A stretch of 64,000 bases of DNA from Lacimicrobium sp. SS2-24 (lineage in GTDB: Bacteria > Pseudomonadota > Gammaproteobacteria > Enterobacterales > Alteromonadaceae), in contig NZ_NIWW01000006.1 in assembly GCF_002201535.1 (NCBI RefSeq), positions 175,015-239,014 on the forward strand, read 5' to 3'. The position numbers and the translations under genes are program-made. Positions 53,594 through 62,279 of this stretch are shown one piece after another. A model generated the notes under the pieces. It made no database searches. It was not told where the DNA came from and saw nothing but the letters and a program-made list of their open reading frames with translations. The number at the start of each line of letters is the position of its first letter. The first letter of the stretch is position 1.

Positions 53594-53696
53594 TACCGAG
53601 CCTTCACGCCTAAACCTTTGGCAAGGTGTGCTGGCCGCAAGTGTCAAACTTGCCAGGGTTGTGCAGGAAACCACACAGCCTCCCGACTTGGAAAGG
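53594..53696 (+). ncRNA. Probable Moco (molybdenum cofactor) riboswitch
   Basis: The leader of moaA holds the pieces typical of the Moco RNA motif: ACCGAGCC at the 5' side, ACCTTTGGCAAGGT as a small hairpin, GCAAGTGTCAAACTTGC as another, GGAAACC, and a 3' end CCTCCCGACTTGGAAAGG. The last element includes the purine-rich ribosome site 6 bases before the moaA ATG, so cofactor binding could block translation. Identification is by recalled consensus; no covariance model was run. Confidence 0.7.
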
Positions 53697-53702
53697 TGAA
53701 AC

Positions 53703-54671
53703 ATGCTGGAAGATAAATTCGGACGCCGGTTCCATTACCTGCGTCTGTCCATTACCGATGTGTGCAATTTCCGCTGTACGTACTGCCTGCCAGATGGTTA
53801 TCAGTGCAGCGGTGACCGTGACTTTCTGAGCCAGGAAGAAATCGCTGTTCTGGTCAATGCCTTTGCCGGATTAGGGACCAGTAAAATACGGATCACCGGC
53901 GGCGAACCCAGCTTAAGAAAAGACTTGCCACAGATCATCGAGCAATGTGCCAACACCCCGGGTATCGAAAAAGTCGCCATAACCAGCAATGGTTTTAAGC
54001 TGCCACAGATGGTCCAAAGCTGGGCCGATGCGGGACTGACCGCCTTAAACATCAGCATGGACAGCCTCGATCCTCGTCATTTTCACGCCATTACCGGACA
54101 CAACAAGCTGGAAACGGTATTGCAGGGTATCGATATGGCCCTGGAACTCGGCATCCAGGTCAAGATTAACTCGGTGTTGCTCAAGCCCTACAGCGATACC
54201 ATGCTCAGCACTGCGCTGGATTGGCTGAGAGACAAACCGGTAACCCTGCGCATGATCGAGCTGATGCAGACCGGTGACAATCAGCCATTTTTCAATGACA
54301 ACCATATCAGTGGTCAACCCATTAAACAGCGTCTGCTTGAGCAGGGCTGGGGACAAATATTGCGGGACAAATCTGCGGGCCCGGCACAAGAATTCAGTCA
54401 TCCCGATTACAACGGGCGCATTGGTCTGATCATGCCTTACAGCAAGGATTTTTGTAAAAGCTGCAACCGCCTGCGGGTATCCAGCCGTGGCAAACTGCAC
54501 CTTTGTCTTTTTGCTGAGCAAGGCCTGGATCTGCGTCCACTGCTACAAGAAGGAAATATCGACGCCTTGCAACAAGAGCTGGTTGCCCTGCTCGGTCAGA
54601 AAGAAGCCAGCCACTGGCTGGATAAAGGGTATACCGGTGCCACACAACATCTGGCAATGCTGGGGGGCTAA
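53703..54671 (+). CDS. moaA: GTP 3',8-cyclase
   Basis: This 322-residue radical-SAM enzyme carries out the first step of Moco synthesis on GTP. The N-terminal cluster is CNFRCTYC near residue 24. The second cluster is CKSCNRLR...CLF in the C-terminal part. ITGGEPSLRKDL is the SAM-binding region. The chain ends in GG, which is needed for MoaA activity. It is the first gene of a moaA-mobA-moaB-moaC group behind a probable Moco riboswitch. The mobA ATG overlaps its stop. Confidence 0.96.
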   Translation: MLEDKFGRRFHYLRLSITDVCNFRCTYCLPDGYQCSGDRDFLSQEEIAVLVNAFAGLGTSKIRITGGEPSLRKDLPQIIEQCANTPGIEKVAITSNGFKLPQMVQSWADAGLTALNISMDSLDPRHFHAITGHNKLETVLQGIDMALELGIQVKINSVLLKPYSDTMLSTALDWLRDKPVTLRMIELMQTGDNQPFFNDNHISGQPIKQRLLEQGWGQILRDKSAGPAQEFSHPDYNGRIGLIMPYSKDFCKSCNRLRVSSRGKLHLCLFAEQGLDLRPLLQEGNIDALQQELVALLGQKEASHWLDKGYTGATQHLAMLGG

Positions 54672-55264
54672 TGCAATTAAGCGCAGTAATATTAGCCGGT
54701 GGCCAATCACGTCGTATGGGCACAGACAAAGCCACATTGGTATTAGAGGGTAAAACCCTGCTGGAGCATTGTGTAGAGCAGGTCGAGATCAGTGGCTGTG
54801 ATCGCATCCGAATCAGTCGCAACCTGCCCGGCTATTTACAGGACCAAATCAACAATGCCGGACCACTGGCAGGTGTTGACGCAGCAGTGCATCACTTATC
54901 CTACGGTGAGTTGCTGTTAGTGGTGCCCATCGATATGCCCTTGCTGGGGGCTGAATTACTGAGTGAGCTCATCAACTACAGTCATCAGCATCAATGCAGT
55001 TGCTATTTTGAGGAGCGCTATTTACCTGCCTGTGTGTTAGTGACAGAAGAACTGAAGCAGGGGCTGGCGAGACAACTGAGTGCCGACGGTGATGGCTCGG
55101 TGCGCGGATTACTGGCCCATGTACAGGCCCATGCCCTGCCCTGCAACAAACACCAGCAACTGCAAAACGTGAACACCCCTGAGCAATGGCAAGCTTTGCT
55201 GGCAGACATGCATTCTGCACAGCAGGCGCAATCATTACCGTTTGAATCTGATGAACAACCCTGA
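54671..55264 (+). CDS. mobA: Molybdenum cofactor guanylyltransferase
   Basis: This 197-residue enzyme joins GMP to Mo-molybdopterin, forming the MGD cofactor NarG needs. The GTP-binding motif LAGGQSRRMGTDKA begins at residue 8. The Mg-binding aspartate is in VPIDMPLLG. The region NNAGPLAGVDAAV and the late NVNTPEQW are also family features. Its start overlaps the moaA stop. The degenerate copy at 7140-7643 aligns over most of its length. Confidence 0.94.
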   Translation: MQLSAVILAGGQSRRMGTDKATLVLEGKTLLEHCVEQVEISGCDRIRISRNLPGYLQDQINNAGPLAGVDAAVHHLSYGELLLVVPIDMPLLGAELLSELINYSHQHQCSCYFEERYLPACVLVTEELKQGLARQLSADGDGSVRGLLAHVQAHALPCNKHQQLQNVNTPEQWQALLADMHSAQQAQSLPFESDEQP

Positions 55265-55285
55265 CAGCCTCAACAAGGAGAACCG

Positions 55286-55813
55286 ATGAGTGACCATTCC
55301 GTCGCCCTCAATATTGCCGTTTTAACCGTTTCCGACACCCGAGATGAACAGACGGACACCTCCGGGCAGTACCTGGTCTCAGCCCTCGAAGAAGCCGGCC
55401 ACCAGTTGGCCGCCAAAGCTATTTGTAAAGATGATATTTATCAGCTTCGCGCCGTGGTCTCTGCCTGGATTGCCGACAGTAACGTGCAGGTGATTTTGCT
55501 CACTGGCGGTACCGGTTTCTCAGGCCGTGACTCAACCCCTGAAGCCATCAGTGTACTGTTCGACAAGCACGTGGAAGGCTTTGGCGAGCTGTTTCGTTAC
55601 CTTTCGTTTAAGGAAATCGGCACCTCCACCGTGCAGTCAAGAGCGCTGGCGGGTATCGCAAACCAAACGCTGATCTTCTGTATGCCGGGCTCCACGGGGG
55701 CGTGCAAAACCGCATGGAACGGCATTATTAAAGAGCAACTGGATGCCGCTCACCGTCCATGCAATTTTGTTGGCCACCTCACTCGTGCAACAACAGGCGG
55801 AGCTCACTCATGA
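55286..55813 (+). CDS. moaB: Molybdopterin biosynthesis protein MoaB
   Basis: A 175-residue MoCF-fold protein. Motifs are [56 protein letters not shown] and [14 protein letters not shown]. It matches MoaB rather than MogA. In E. coli MoaB is dispensable and its role is unclear. AAGGAG precedes the ATG. Its stop overlaps the moaC start. Confidence 0.93.
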   Translation: MSDHSVALNIAVLTVSDTRDEQTDTSGQYLVSALEEAGHQLAAKAICKDDIYQLRAVVSAWIADSNVQVILLTGGTGFSGRDSTPEAISVLFDKHVEGFGELFRYLSFKEIGTSTVQSRALAGIANQTLIFCMPGSTGACKTAWNGIIKEQLDAAHRPCNFVGHLTRATTGGAHS

Positions 55814-56292
55814 GCCAGCTCAGTCATATTAATCGAAAAGGCGAAGCTGAGATGGTGGATGTGACCGACAAAGCGGTGACAAAACGCCAGGCCATGGCCG
55901 AGGGTTACATCAGCATGAACAGTAAAACGCTGGATATGATCCTCGCCGGCGAGCATGCCAAAGGTGATGTTTTTAGCGTGTCGCGTATTGCCGGTATTCA
56001 GGCTGCCAAGCAATGCGCCAATATAATTCCTTTGTGTCACCCGCTCATGTTGTCGAAAATTCAGGTGGATTTTGAGCCCCAGCCCGGACAAAACCGGGTA
56101 CGCATCGTCAGTTTATGCAGACTGGCAGGCCAGACCGGTGTGGAAATGGAGGCACTGACCGCGGTGAGTGTGGCGGCGTTAACCCTGTTTGATATGTGCA
56201 AAGCCGTGGATCCTGGCATGTGCATCGACGGCATCCGTGTGCTGGAAAAACAGGGCGGCAAATCAGGTCACTGGCAGTATGGTGAAGGGTAA
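55810..56292 (+). CDS. moaC: Cyclic pyranopterin monophosphate synthase
   Basis: This 160-residue enzyme turns the MoaA product into cyclic pyranopterin monophosphate. Conserved stretches are [18 protein letters not shown] near residue 15, [35 protein letters not shown] and [10 protein letters not shown]. It overlaps moaB by four bases (ATGA). A repeat-rich spacer of about 140 bases follows before moaD. Confidence 0.96.
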   Translation: MSQLSHINRKGEAEMVDVTDKAVTKRQAMAEGYISMNSKTLDMILAGEHAKGDVFSVSRIAGIQAAKQCANIIPLCHPLMLSKIQVDFEPQPGQNRVRIVSLCRLAGQTGVEMEALTAVSVAALTLFDMCKAVDPGMCIDGIRVLEKQGGKSGHWQYGEG

Positions 56293-56384
56293 TCAGTGAG
56301 ACGACAGGAGTAAGGGGTGAGCAGTGAGAGATGAGAGATGAGAGTTGTAGGGTCAAATTTATTCGACAACAATCATACAAGGCA

Positions 56385-56416
56385 CTGGGCTCCCGCCAAA
56401 AGCATGCGGTAATGAC
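56385..56416. repeat. Dispersed GC hairpin repeat, decayed copy
   Basis: GCTCCCGCCAAAAGCATGCG followed by GTAATGAC is a variant of the ATTCCCGC...GCGGGAATGAC hairpin at 53283-53308, with one arm decayed. Just before it are low-complexity words GAGAGATGAGAGATGAGAG. Confidence 0.6.
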
Positions 56417-56435
56417 AAGTGAGGAATAGAACGTG

Positions 56436-56678
56436 ATGAAAGTGTTGTTTTTTGCTCAGTTAAGAGAAGTGCTGGATTGCCACACACTGGATATTCAGGC
56501 CCAGCTGAACTCCGTTGCCGACCTGCGTGCACAGTTGCAGCAAAAAGGTGAGTTGTGGCAGGAGTATCTGGCCGAAGGTAAGGCGCTGGCTGCCGTCAAT
56601 CAGACCCTGGCGACAGAGGACACCACGATTACCGCCTCAGATGAAGTGGCCTTTTTCCCGCCGGTCACCGGCGGATAA
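56436..56678 (+). CDS. moaD: Molybdopterin synthase sulfur carrier subunit
   Basis: An 80-residue ubiquitin-like protein ending in PPVTGG, the C-terminal di-glycine that MoeB adenylates and that carries the thiocarboxylate. KVLFFAQLREVLDC and DEVAFFPPVTGG are typical. A GTG at 56433 directly precedes the ATG and is 7 bases from GAGGA, so either may start translation. It is separated from moaC and moaE by repeat-containing spacers. Confidence 0.93.
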   Translation: MKVLFFAQLREVLDCHTLDIQAQLNSVADLRAQLQQKGELWQEYLAEGKALAAVNQTLATEDTTITASDEVAFFPPVTGG

Positions 56679-56794
56679 GCGGGTAAATCGGGACAGGTTT
56701 TCAGTGCTCAGCCATCAGATTTTTGTTTGGAGAACTGACAGCTGAGGACGGGTAACTGACGACTTAAATAATGACACTTTTGTGGTGAATTGAT

Positions 56795-57277
56795 ATGGAT
56801 AACCCTATGGCGCAAGCCCATACCGATATTGATTTTATTGCGGTGCAGCGCGAGGATTTTTCGCTGGCAGTCGAATATGCAAAGCTGTGTGAAAATAACA
56901 GCCGTGACGGTGCCGTGGTGACGTTTACCGGTCTGGTCAGGGATCTTAACCAGGGCCGCTCAGTCAGCTCACTGACACTGGAGCACTACCCGGCGATGAC
57001 ACACAAAGCGTTGCAGGAAATCGTCCAGGACGCCCGCTCGCGCTGGCAACTGGGACGCATACGGGTGATTCACCGGGTTGGTCGTCTGCAGCTCAATGAA
57101 CAGATAGTCTTTGTGGGTGTCAGCGCCTGCCATCGCGGCGATGCCTTCGCTGCGTGTGAATTCATTATGGATTACCTGAAAACCCGCGCTCCGCTATGGA
57201 AAAAAGAACAAACCGACAGCGGCGAACACTGGGTAGAGGCAAAACAGACTGATCAACATCAGGCACGCCGTTGGTAA
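56795..57277 (+). CDS. moaE: Molybdopterin synthase catalytic subunit
   Basis: A 160-residue subunit that, with MoaD, converts cPMP to molybdopterin. Conserved residues are in DGAVVTFTGLVRDLNQGRS, LEHYPAMTHKALQEI, IHRVGRLQLNEQIVFVGVSA, HRGDAFAACEFIMDYLKT and the catalytic lysine region PLWKKEQ. The second methionine at 56807 is an alternative start. It is last in the moa series; about 255 bases of unremarkable spacer separate it from the chemoreceptor. Confidence 0.95.
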   Translation: MDNPMAQAHTDIDFIAVQREDFSLAVEYAKLCENNSRDGAVVTFTGLVRDLNQGRSVSSLTLEHYPAMTHKALQEIVQDARSRWQLGRIRVIHRVGRLQLNEQIVFVGVSACHRGDAFAACEFIMDYLKTRAPLWKKEQTDSGEHWVEAKQTDQHQARRW

Positions 57278-57533
57278 GCCTTGCCACGACATCTTGTCAT
57301 CCCGTTGATTACTGACGCCTTCAGCGAAAACCAGTCGTATCTCGGCAGCGTTTCTGTCCCGGCTTTAAGCCAGCAACCCATTGATCTCCCATATATTGTT
57401 CCAAACCTGCAACACTATGAATATGCGACTAGACTGAATAGCGATCACGCATAAATGCTCGGTTCTGGAATACCGGTGCCGATATAACATTACTCAGTAA
57501 AGGACTGTCGGTATCTCTTTTTGGGAGCAACAC

Positions 57534-59465
57534 ATGAATCGCTATAGTCTGAAGTCCATTTTTATCGCTTTCGTATTCAGTGCGCTGCTGGTCACGACCT
57601 TGGTGGCCACGCTGATCAATATCAGTCAATTTTCCTCACTGTACTACGGCAAAACCGAACAAGAATATTTGCCCGATGCGGTAGGCCGGTTGAGTGCTGA
57701 AATTCGCGGCGAAATCATGGTACCGGTCACCCTGTCCACCAGCCTGGCGCAAAATACGCTGCTGCACAACTGGATGACGCAAGGAGAACAGCAGTCACCG
57801 ATGCATGGTCAGGTGATGGATTATCTTCGCCATACCAAAGAGCAAACCGGCGCCGCAACAATTTTCTGGGTATCGGCTGCCACCCAGAACTATTACACCG
57901 AGCAAGGACTGTTTAAGACCGTATCACCTTCAGAGGCCCGTGACAGCTGGTTCTTTGACTTTCTTAACAGCAGTCAATCTCTGCAGTTGGCCATCGACTC
58001 CGATGAACGAAGCGGCGAGTTAACCATGTTTGTTAATGTGCCCGTCATCAATAATGGCCAGCGCGTTGGTGTTGCCGGGCTGGGTTATGATGTCACAGAG
58101 GTATCCAATATCGTCTCAGCTCGCCAGCTGGGTGAAAACGGTTTTGTCTTTCTGATTGATGATAGCGGCAAGATAGTCGCCCATACAGACAAGTCTAAGG
58201 TAGGAAAGAACATCCGCGACATCAGTGGCTATAAGGAAGTGGCCGCCCGCAGTGCTACGAAAAGCGAATTTTCACTCTCAGAAGCCACCGTCGTTGAGGA
58301 TGAGTCCTATCTGGCATTACAGCAAGTCAGTGATACCGGATTAAAAGTGGTTGCGGTCTTACCCACCAGTGAGGTCAGTGGCGATATCAATCACGTTATT
58401 TTGCTCTCCGTGATTGCCAGCCTGGTCCTGGCTCTGCTTTTTATCTTTCTGACCGTGCTGTTTGCTAACTGGTTGAGCGGACAGATTCGTGACGTGGGCG
58501 ATCAGTTACTGGAGATGTCCGGTCATGGTGGCGATTTAACCAAACGACTGGATGACACTGTAGATAATGAACTGGGGCACCTGGCGCAGGGCTTTAATGC
58601 CATTATTGGTAAAGTCAGGGAGCTGGTTGCGGCCATTCAGCAAACAGAGCGGGCCATGGTCACCGGTATTGAGCAGCTTGCCAGCCTGGCCCAGAACACC
58701 TTTAAAGCTACAGAATCTCAACGTTCTCAGACCGATCAGGTGGCCACTGCCATCACCCAGATGGGACAAACCATCAATGAAGTGTCCGATGTGGCCAGCC
58801 GCACTGCCAATGACACCGACGTGGCCGTAAAAGAAACCATTGATACCAACAATGCAATGCAGCTTACCTCGCACACTATGCAGGAACTTAACAACGTCAT
58901 GGAAATGGTGAGCCAGACCATTAATGATTTTGCCGAACAGGCATCGGCCATAAACTCTGTCGTAGAAGTGATCAATGCCATCTCTGAACAGACCAATCTG
59001 CTGGCGCTGAATGCCGCCATCGAAGCCGCCCGCGCCGGTGAACAAGGTCGCGGATTTGCTGTGGTTGCTGATGAGGTACGTAATCTGGCCAAGCGTACCC
59101 AGGAGTCCACCAAAGAAATTGGCGACCAGATTACCCGTTTGCAAAAAACCTCGTCCGAATCTCTCGCCGCAGTGCAAGACGGTAACGCCAGCAGTAAGAA
59201 GGTGACCGAAAGCACGCAACAATCGGCACAATCTCTCAAAGCGATTCAGCAGCGCTTTGAAGAAATTAATGCCGGCAATCATCAGGTGGCGGCAGCCACT
59301 GAAGAACAGGGAGCCGTGGTGGAACACATCAACCAATCGGCACACCTGATTTCAGATAGTGCCAGCACCATTCACAGCAACGCAGAAGAGCAGCTAAGGG
59401 CCATTGAGACCCTGCAACAAAGGGCTAATGAATTACGTAAGCTGGTAGGACAATTTAAAACCTGA
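57534..59465 (+). CDS. Methyl-accepting chemotaxis protein with Cache-type sensor
   Basis: A 643-residue transmembrane chemoreceptor. Membrane helix 1 lies at about 9-30 ([19 protein letters not shown]). A periplasmic sensor of about 245 residues resembles a Cache domain ([40 protein letters not shown]). Helix 2 lies at about 283-305, followed by HAMP. The signalling hairpin tip is highly conserved ([20 protein letters not shown]). The ligand is unknown; the position after the nar/moa genes makes an anaerobic electron acceptor possible but unproven. Confidence 0.92.
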   Translation: MNRYSLKSIFIAFVFSALLVTTLVATLINISQFSSLYYGKTEQEYLPDAVGRLSAEIRGEIMVPVTLSTSLAQNTLLHNWMTQGEQQSPMHGQVMDYLRHTKEQTGAATIFWVSAATQNYYTEQGLFKTVSPSEARDSWFFDFLNSSQSLQLAIDSDERSGELTMFVNVPVINNGQRVGVAGLGYDVTEVSNIVSARQLGENGFVFLIDDSGKIVAHTDKSKVGKNIRDISGYKEVAARSATKSEFSLSEATVVEDESYLALQQVSDTGLKVVAVLPTSEVSGDINHVILLSVIASLVLALLFIFLTVLFANWLSGQIRDVGDQLLEMSGHGGDLTKRLDDTVDNELGHLAQGFNAIIGKVRELVAAIQQTERAMVTGIEQLASLAQNTFKATESQRSQTDQVATAITQMGQTINEVSDVASRTANDTDVAVKETIDTNNAMQLTSHTMQELNNVMEMVSQTINDFAEQASAINSVVEVINAISEQTNLLALNAAIEAARAGEQGRGFAVVADEVRNLAKRTQESTKEIGDQITRLQKTSSESLAAVQDGNASSKKVTESTQQSAQSLKAIQQRFEEINAGNHQVAAATEEQGAVVEHINQSAHLISDSASTIHSNAEEQLRAIETLQQRANELRKLVGQFKT

Positions 59466-59495
59466 TAAGGCATAGGCGTTTATGTCATCGCCGCC

Positions 59496-60290
59496 TTACT
59501 GGTTAACGGAATGTCCTTTTAGTGCGGTTTTGCTTTGTTGAAGGATTTTGTCGAAACGGCCCTGTTCCCGCAGATGCTCCACGGCTTTTTCAATGCGCGG
59601 TGCAAACCCGTAGGCCGGGCTATGACGAGATAAGCCAATATAAACAGGCGCTTCTGTTGTCAGCGTCAGGGGCTGAGCAATAAACAGCCCTTTGAATTCC
59701 GGCTTGTTAATCACCAACTCTCCCAGGTAATCGGTTGCCATCATCAGGTCGATACGTTTTCTTTTGAGCATGCCAAATCCCGCCTCGATGGCGTGAACTT
59801 CCACCAGGTTAAGATGGTCACGCACCGATTCAAATCCCTCTGTATAGGTAAAGCCCCTTACCGCCCCGATAATTCGCCCTTGCAGGTCACTCAGCGCCTG
59901 CACCTGAATATTAGAATCGGCCCTTGAAAAAAATGCACTGGTGGCGGCAATGGAATACGGCATCAGTTGCATGTAGGCGTCACGTTCGGGGTTTTTTCTC
60001 AGCCCCACCATTAAATCAGCCTCGCCCTCCTGCATATCCAGCAGGCACCGTGGAAAGGGGGTATTGTTACTGATAAGCAGCGGTACCTTGAGATAATCAG
60101 CAAGCTCTCGCACTATCTCAATACTATGACCGGACCAGCTGCCGTCCTCATTGAGGACTTGTCGTGGTGGAAAGTGGTCGACACACAAACGTAGCGAATC
60201 GGGCCGCGTCTGTCGAGCCTGTTGCGTATCCCCCGGCTCTGCCTGACACCAGGGTGACAATAACAACAAGATAATCCACCTTAGTCTCAC
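59496..60290 (-). CDS. Periplasmic solute-binding protein (SBP family 3-like)
   Basis: A 264-residue protein with an N-terminal signal (RWIILLLLSPWCQAE). The fold features of amino-acid-type binding proteins are present: LRLCVDHFPPRQ, GHSIEIVRELADYLKVPL, GEADLMVGLRKNPERDAYM and DLQGRIIGAVRGFTY. No permease or ATPase gene is beside it, so it may serve in sensing or be an orphan. It converges on the chemoreceptor gene, ending about 30 bases from it. Confidence 0.8.
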   Translation of the reverse strand: MRLRWIILLLLSPWCQAEPGDTQQARQTRPDSLRLCVDHFPPRQVLNEDGSWSGHSIEIVRELADYLKVPLLISNNTPFPRCLLDMQEGEADLMVGLRKNPERDAYMQLMPYSIAATSAFFSRADSNIQVQALSDLQGRIIGAVRGFTYTEGFESVRDHLNLVEVHAIEAGFGMLKRKRIDLMMATDYLGELVINKPEFKGLFIAQPLTLTTEAPVYIGLSRHSPAYGFAPRIEKAVEHLREQGRFDKILQQSKTALKGHSVNQ

Positions 60291-60441
60291 CCCATTCCCC
60301 TGTTATGCATCTGCTGACAGCTTATTACTGCTACAGGGACGAATCAAGCAGGTTCGAGATCTCTTACATTAATGAAGCTCTACCAGGCTGACTGAGTTCT
60401 GACTTAACCCACTGGGCACTCTCACCCGCCAGGTTAGAGAC

Positions 60442-60663
60442 CTACTGAGGCTGGGCGGTACTATCTTCTGACAATAGCCTGAAAAAGCCACGGCTGCAGT
60501 CGTACATACCTCTTAACTTAAATTTTCCATGGGTTAAGAACAGTAACGGCTGGGCTGTGTCAGGAAGCGCGATTGAGGCGGTTGAGACTGCCGGAGCAGC
60601 GTCACGCTGTTGCGCTTTATTAACGAAAGGCGGTGTGTGGAAATCGATACTAACAGTAGCCAT
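60442..60663 (-). CDS. Possible small protein, unknown
   Basis: A 73-codon frame starting MATVSIDFHTPPFVNKA with AGGAAA about 11 bases before the ATG. It has no membrane segment or known motif. It is the only candidate in the 584 bases between the solute-binding protein and the BLUF gene; the rest of that stretch shows no gene, repeat or clear hairpin. Coding status is uncertain. Confidence 0.35.
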   Translation of the reverse strand: MATVSIDFHTPPFVNKAQQRDAAPAVSTASIALPDTAQPLLFLTHGKFKLRGMYDCSRGFFRLLSEDSTAQPQ

Positions 60664-60874
60664 CGTATTTGCTTTCCTGTTTCCTTACCAATTTCTTCCC
60701 CTATTCCCTCTTTTTTCTCTCTCTTCTGAAGCTTGACCGGCCAGAAGATGGCCACCTGATAGTATGCAGAGTCCTGCGGCCAACCAGTTAAAACAGTTCA
60801 GTTTCTAACCCTAAGAAAGTCAATAACGGCCTTTTCATTATTCATTACTATTTTGGTACCACTGAATGTAACGT

Positions 60875-61291
60875 TCAGGCTTTTTTGAGCATAAACTCCA
60901 ATGCCGAGATTTGTTGCTCTGTAAAGGACTGACAGCCGCCATACATATTCAGCACCTGAATCATATCCTGCTCTTCCTGCGCATCCAGATAGCTTTTTAC
61001 GCCCATACTCCAGTGCACAAACTGACGACCATCTGCAGGCCTCAGACTCAGGATTCGCACATTCTGATGGCGCGAGTCCTGACGGATGTTGTTCATCAGT
61101 GCTTCCACGGCATCCTTTGGGCCTTCAAGCACCTGGACAAAATGACGGTCCGTTGCCAGCAGCCTACCTGTGATGTCTTTTTCTGGATTGTATTTCTGGG
61201 CCCGGTCTTTGATTGCGCTCAGCAACTCTTGTGTGACCGCCACTGCGGCATCACTGATATAAATCAGCTGATGCAAAACCGACTGGTTCAA
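60875..61291 (-). CDS. BLUF-domain blue-light photoreceptor
   Basis: A 138-residue protein consisting of a single BLUF domain of about 95 residues and a short helical tail. The flavin-switch residues are present: Tyr11 (LIYIS), Asn35 (KYNPEKDITG) and Gln53 (FVQVLEGP), with the conserved DSRHQNVRIL and HWSMG. It should bind FAD and respond to blue light. No output domain is attached, so it would signal by protein contact. The partner is not evident from neighbours. Confidence 0.9.
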   Translation of the reverse strand: MNQSVLHQLIYISDAAVAVTQELLSAIKDRAQKYNPEKDITGRLLATDRHFVQVLEGPKDAVEALMNNIRQDSRHQNVRILSLRPADGRQFVHWSMGVKSYLDAQEEQDMIQVLNMYGGCQSFTEQQISALEFMLKKA

Positions 61292-61335
61292 AGCAATACC
61301 ACCTGAATTTGCTCTTTCTTTGACCTTTTCATAGT

Positions 61336-62223
61336 TCAGATACCGCCATCGGGATCATTTTCATCTTCCAGGAAACTCTTGAGTTTGTGGGTAAACAGCG
61401 CATAAGCCTGTGTCCCTGGGTGCAGCCAGTCGAAATGTCCGCTTGTTAACAAACGTGTCTGCAAAAAATCCTTATGTGAGTGAACCGGCACAATACTATC
61501 GGCATCCCCGTGCAACAGATGTACCGGCGCGCCAATCCTGTCGGCGTCAATGGCAGCCTGCTGATAAGCATGCGGAATGTCTTCGGGGGAGCCTCCCATA
61601 AAACTTACGGCGGCTTTTTGACAACCATTTTCCCCTTTACCATAGCGGGCAATGTTGGTGATTGCCGCCAGTCCCAGCACACCCTGCAACGGCGGCATAT
61701 CCGGCTGTTGGGCCGCTAACAGGGCAAGATGCCCGCCAGCAGAATGACCGCTGAGTACCACGCGCTGCAAATCCACAGCATAAGAGGTCAACGCATTAAT
61801 GTGGCGGATACCGCTGAGAATATCTTCAAGGCTACCAGGCCAGCCTCCGCCGTCATCACCATGGCGCCGATACTCAATAGACCACACTGCCATTCCCTGT
61901 TCAGACAGTGCCGTACTCAGGGGGTAGCTGTGGGTAATGTCATAAGCGCTTAGCCAGCAGCCACCATGAATAAAGATCACCAACGCTGCGGGATTTGTTT
62001 TGTCGGCGCTTTTAGGTAGCCAGAGTTCGCCAAACTGCAAGGAGTCGGAGCCATAGGCCAGCCGATGATCGGCCTCGCGCCAGGGCAGCGCGGTAATGCT
62101 CTGGTAACTGACATTTTCAGGCACCGCATCAGATTCACTGCCCGCGGCATAGCACGGCAAAATAGTGCCAACCAGACATGTCAGCACCAGCAATCGCAAG
62201 ACGTCTCGTAAAAGGTGCAGCAT
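61336..62223 (-). CDS. Exported alpha/beta hydrolase (esterase-like)
   Basis: A 295-residue protein with a signal peptide (LRLLVLTCLVGTILPCYA). The alpha/beta hydrolase elements are in order: oxyanion HGGCW, nucleophile Ser in GHSAGG, Asp in HGDADSIVP and His in SGHFDWLHPG. Likely a carboxylesterase or lipase of the BD-FAE/kynurenine formamidase-like type. The start codon lies two bases beyond a 14-bp hairpin at 62225-62264, whose 3' arm holds the only visible ribosome site (GGGA). It follows prpF on the same strand. Confidence 0.82.
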   Translation of the reverse strand: MLHLLRDVLRLLVLTCLVGTILPCYAAGSESDAVPENVSYQSITALPWREADHRLAYGSDSLQFGELWLPKSADKTNPAALVIFIHGGCWLSAYDITHSYPLSTALSEQGMAVWSIEYRRHGDDGGGWPGSLEDILSGIRHINALTSYAVDLQRVVLSGHSAGGHLALLAAQQPDMPPLQGVLGLAAITNIARYGKGENGCQKAAVSFMGGSPEDIPHAYQQAAIDADRIGAPVHLLHGDADSIVPVHSHKDFLQTRLLTSGHFDWLHPGTQAYALFTHKLKSFLEDENDPDGGI

Positions 62224-62224
62224 A

Positions 62225-62264
62225 TTGAAATCCCACAGTTTTTTTAAACACTATGGGATTTCAA
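62225..62264 (-). promoter_or_regulatory. Long hairpin abutting the hydrolase start codon
   Basis: TTGAAATCCCACAG and CTATGGGATTTCAA pair over 14 positions with one mismatch and a 12-base loop. On the minus strand the hairpin ends two bases before the hydrolase ATG and encloses the GGGA sequence. There is no T tract after it, so a simple terminator is unlikely. Confidence 0.65.
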
Positions 62265-62279
62265 CGCACTGCGCAATAG

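Noticed and set aside
53492..53704. Leftward 70-codon frame before moaA
   Set aside because: It covers the probable Moco riboswitch on the opposite strand and has no protein features.
58536..59345. A 269-codon frame opposite to the chemoreceptor
   Set aside because: It is antisense to the highly conserved MCP signalling domain; the open frame follows from that gene's codon use.
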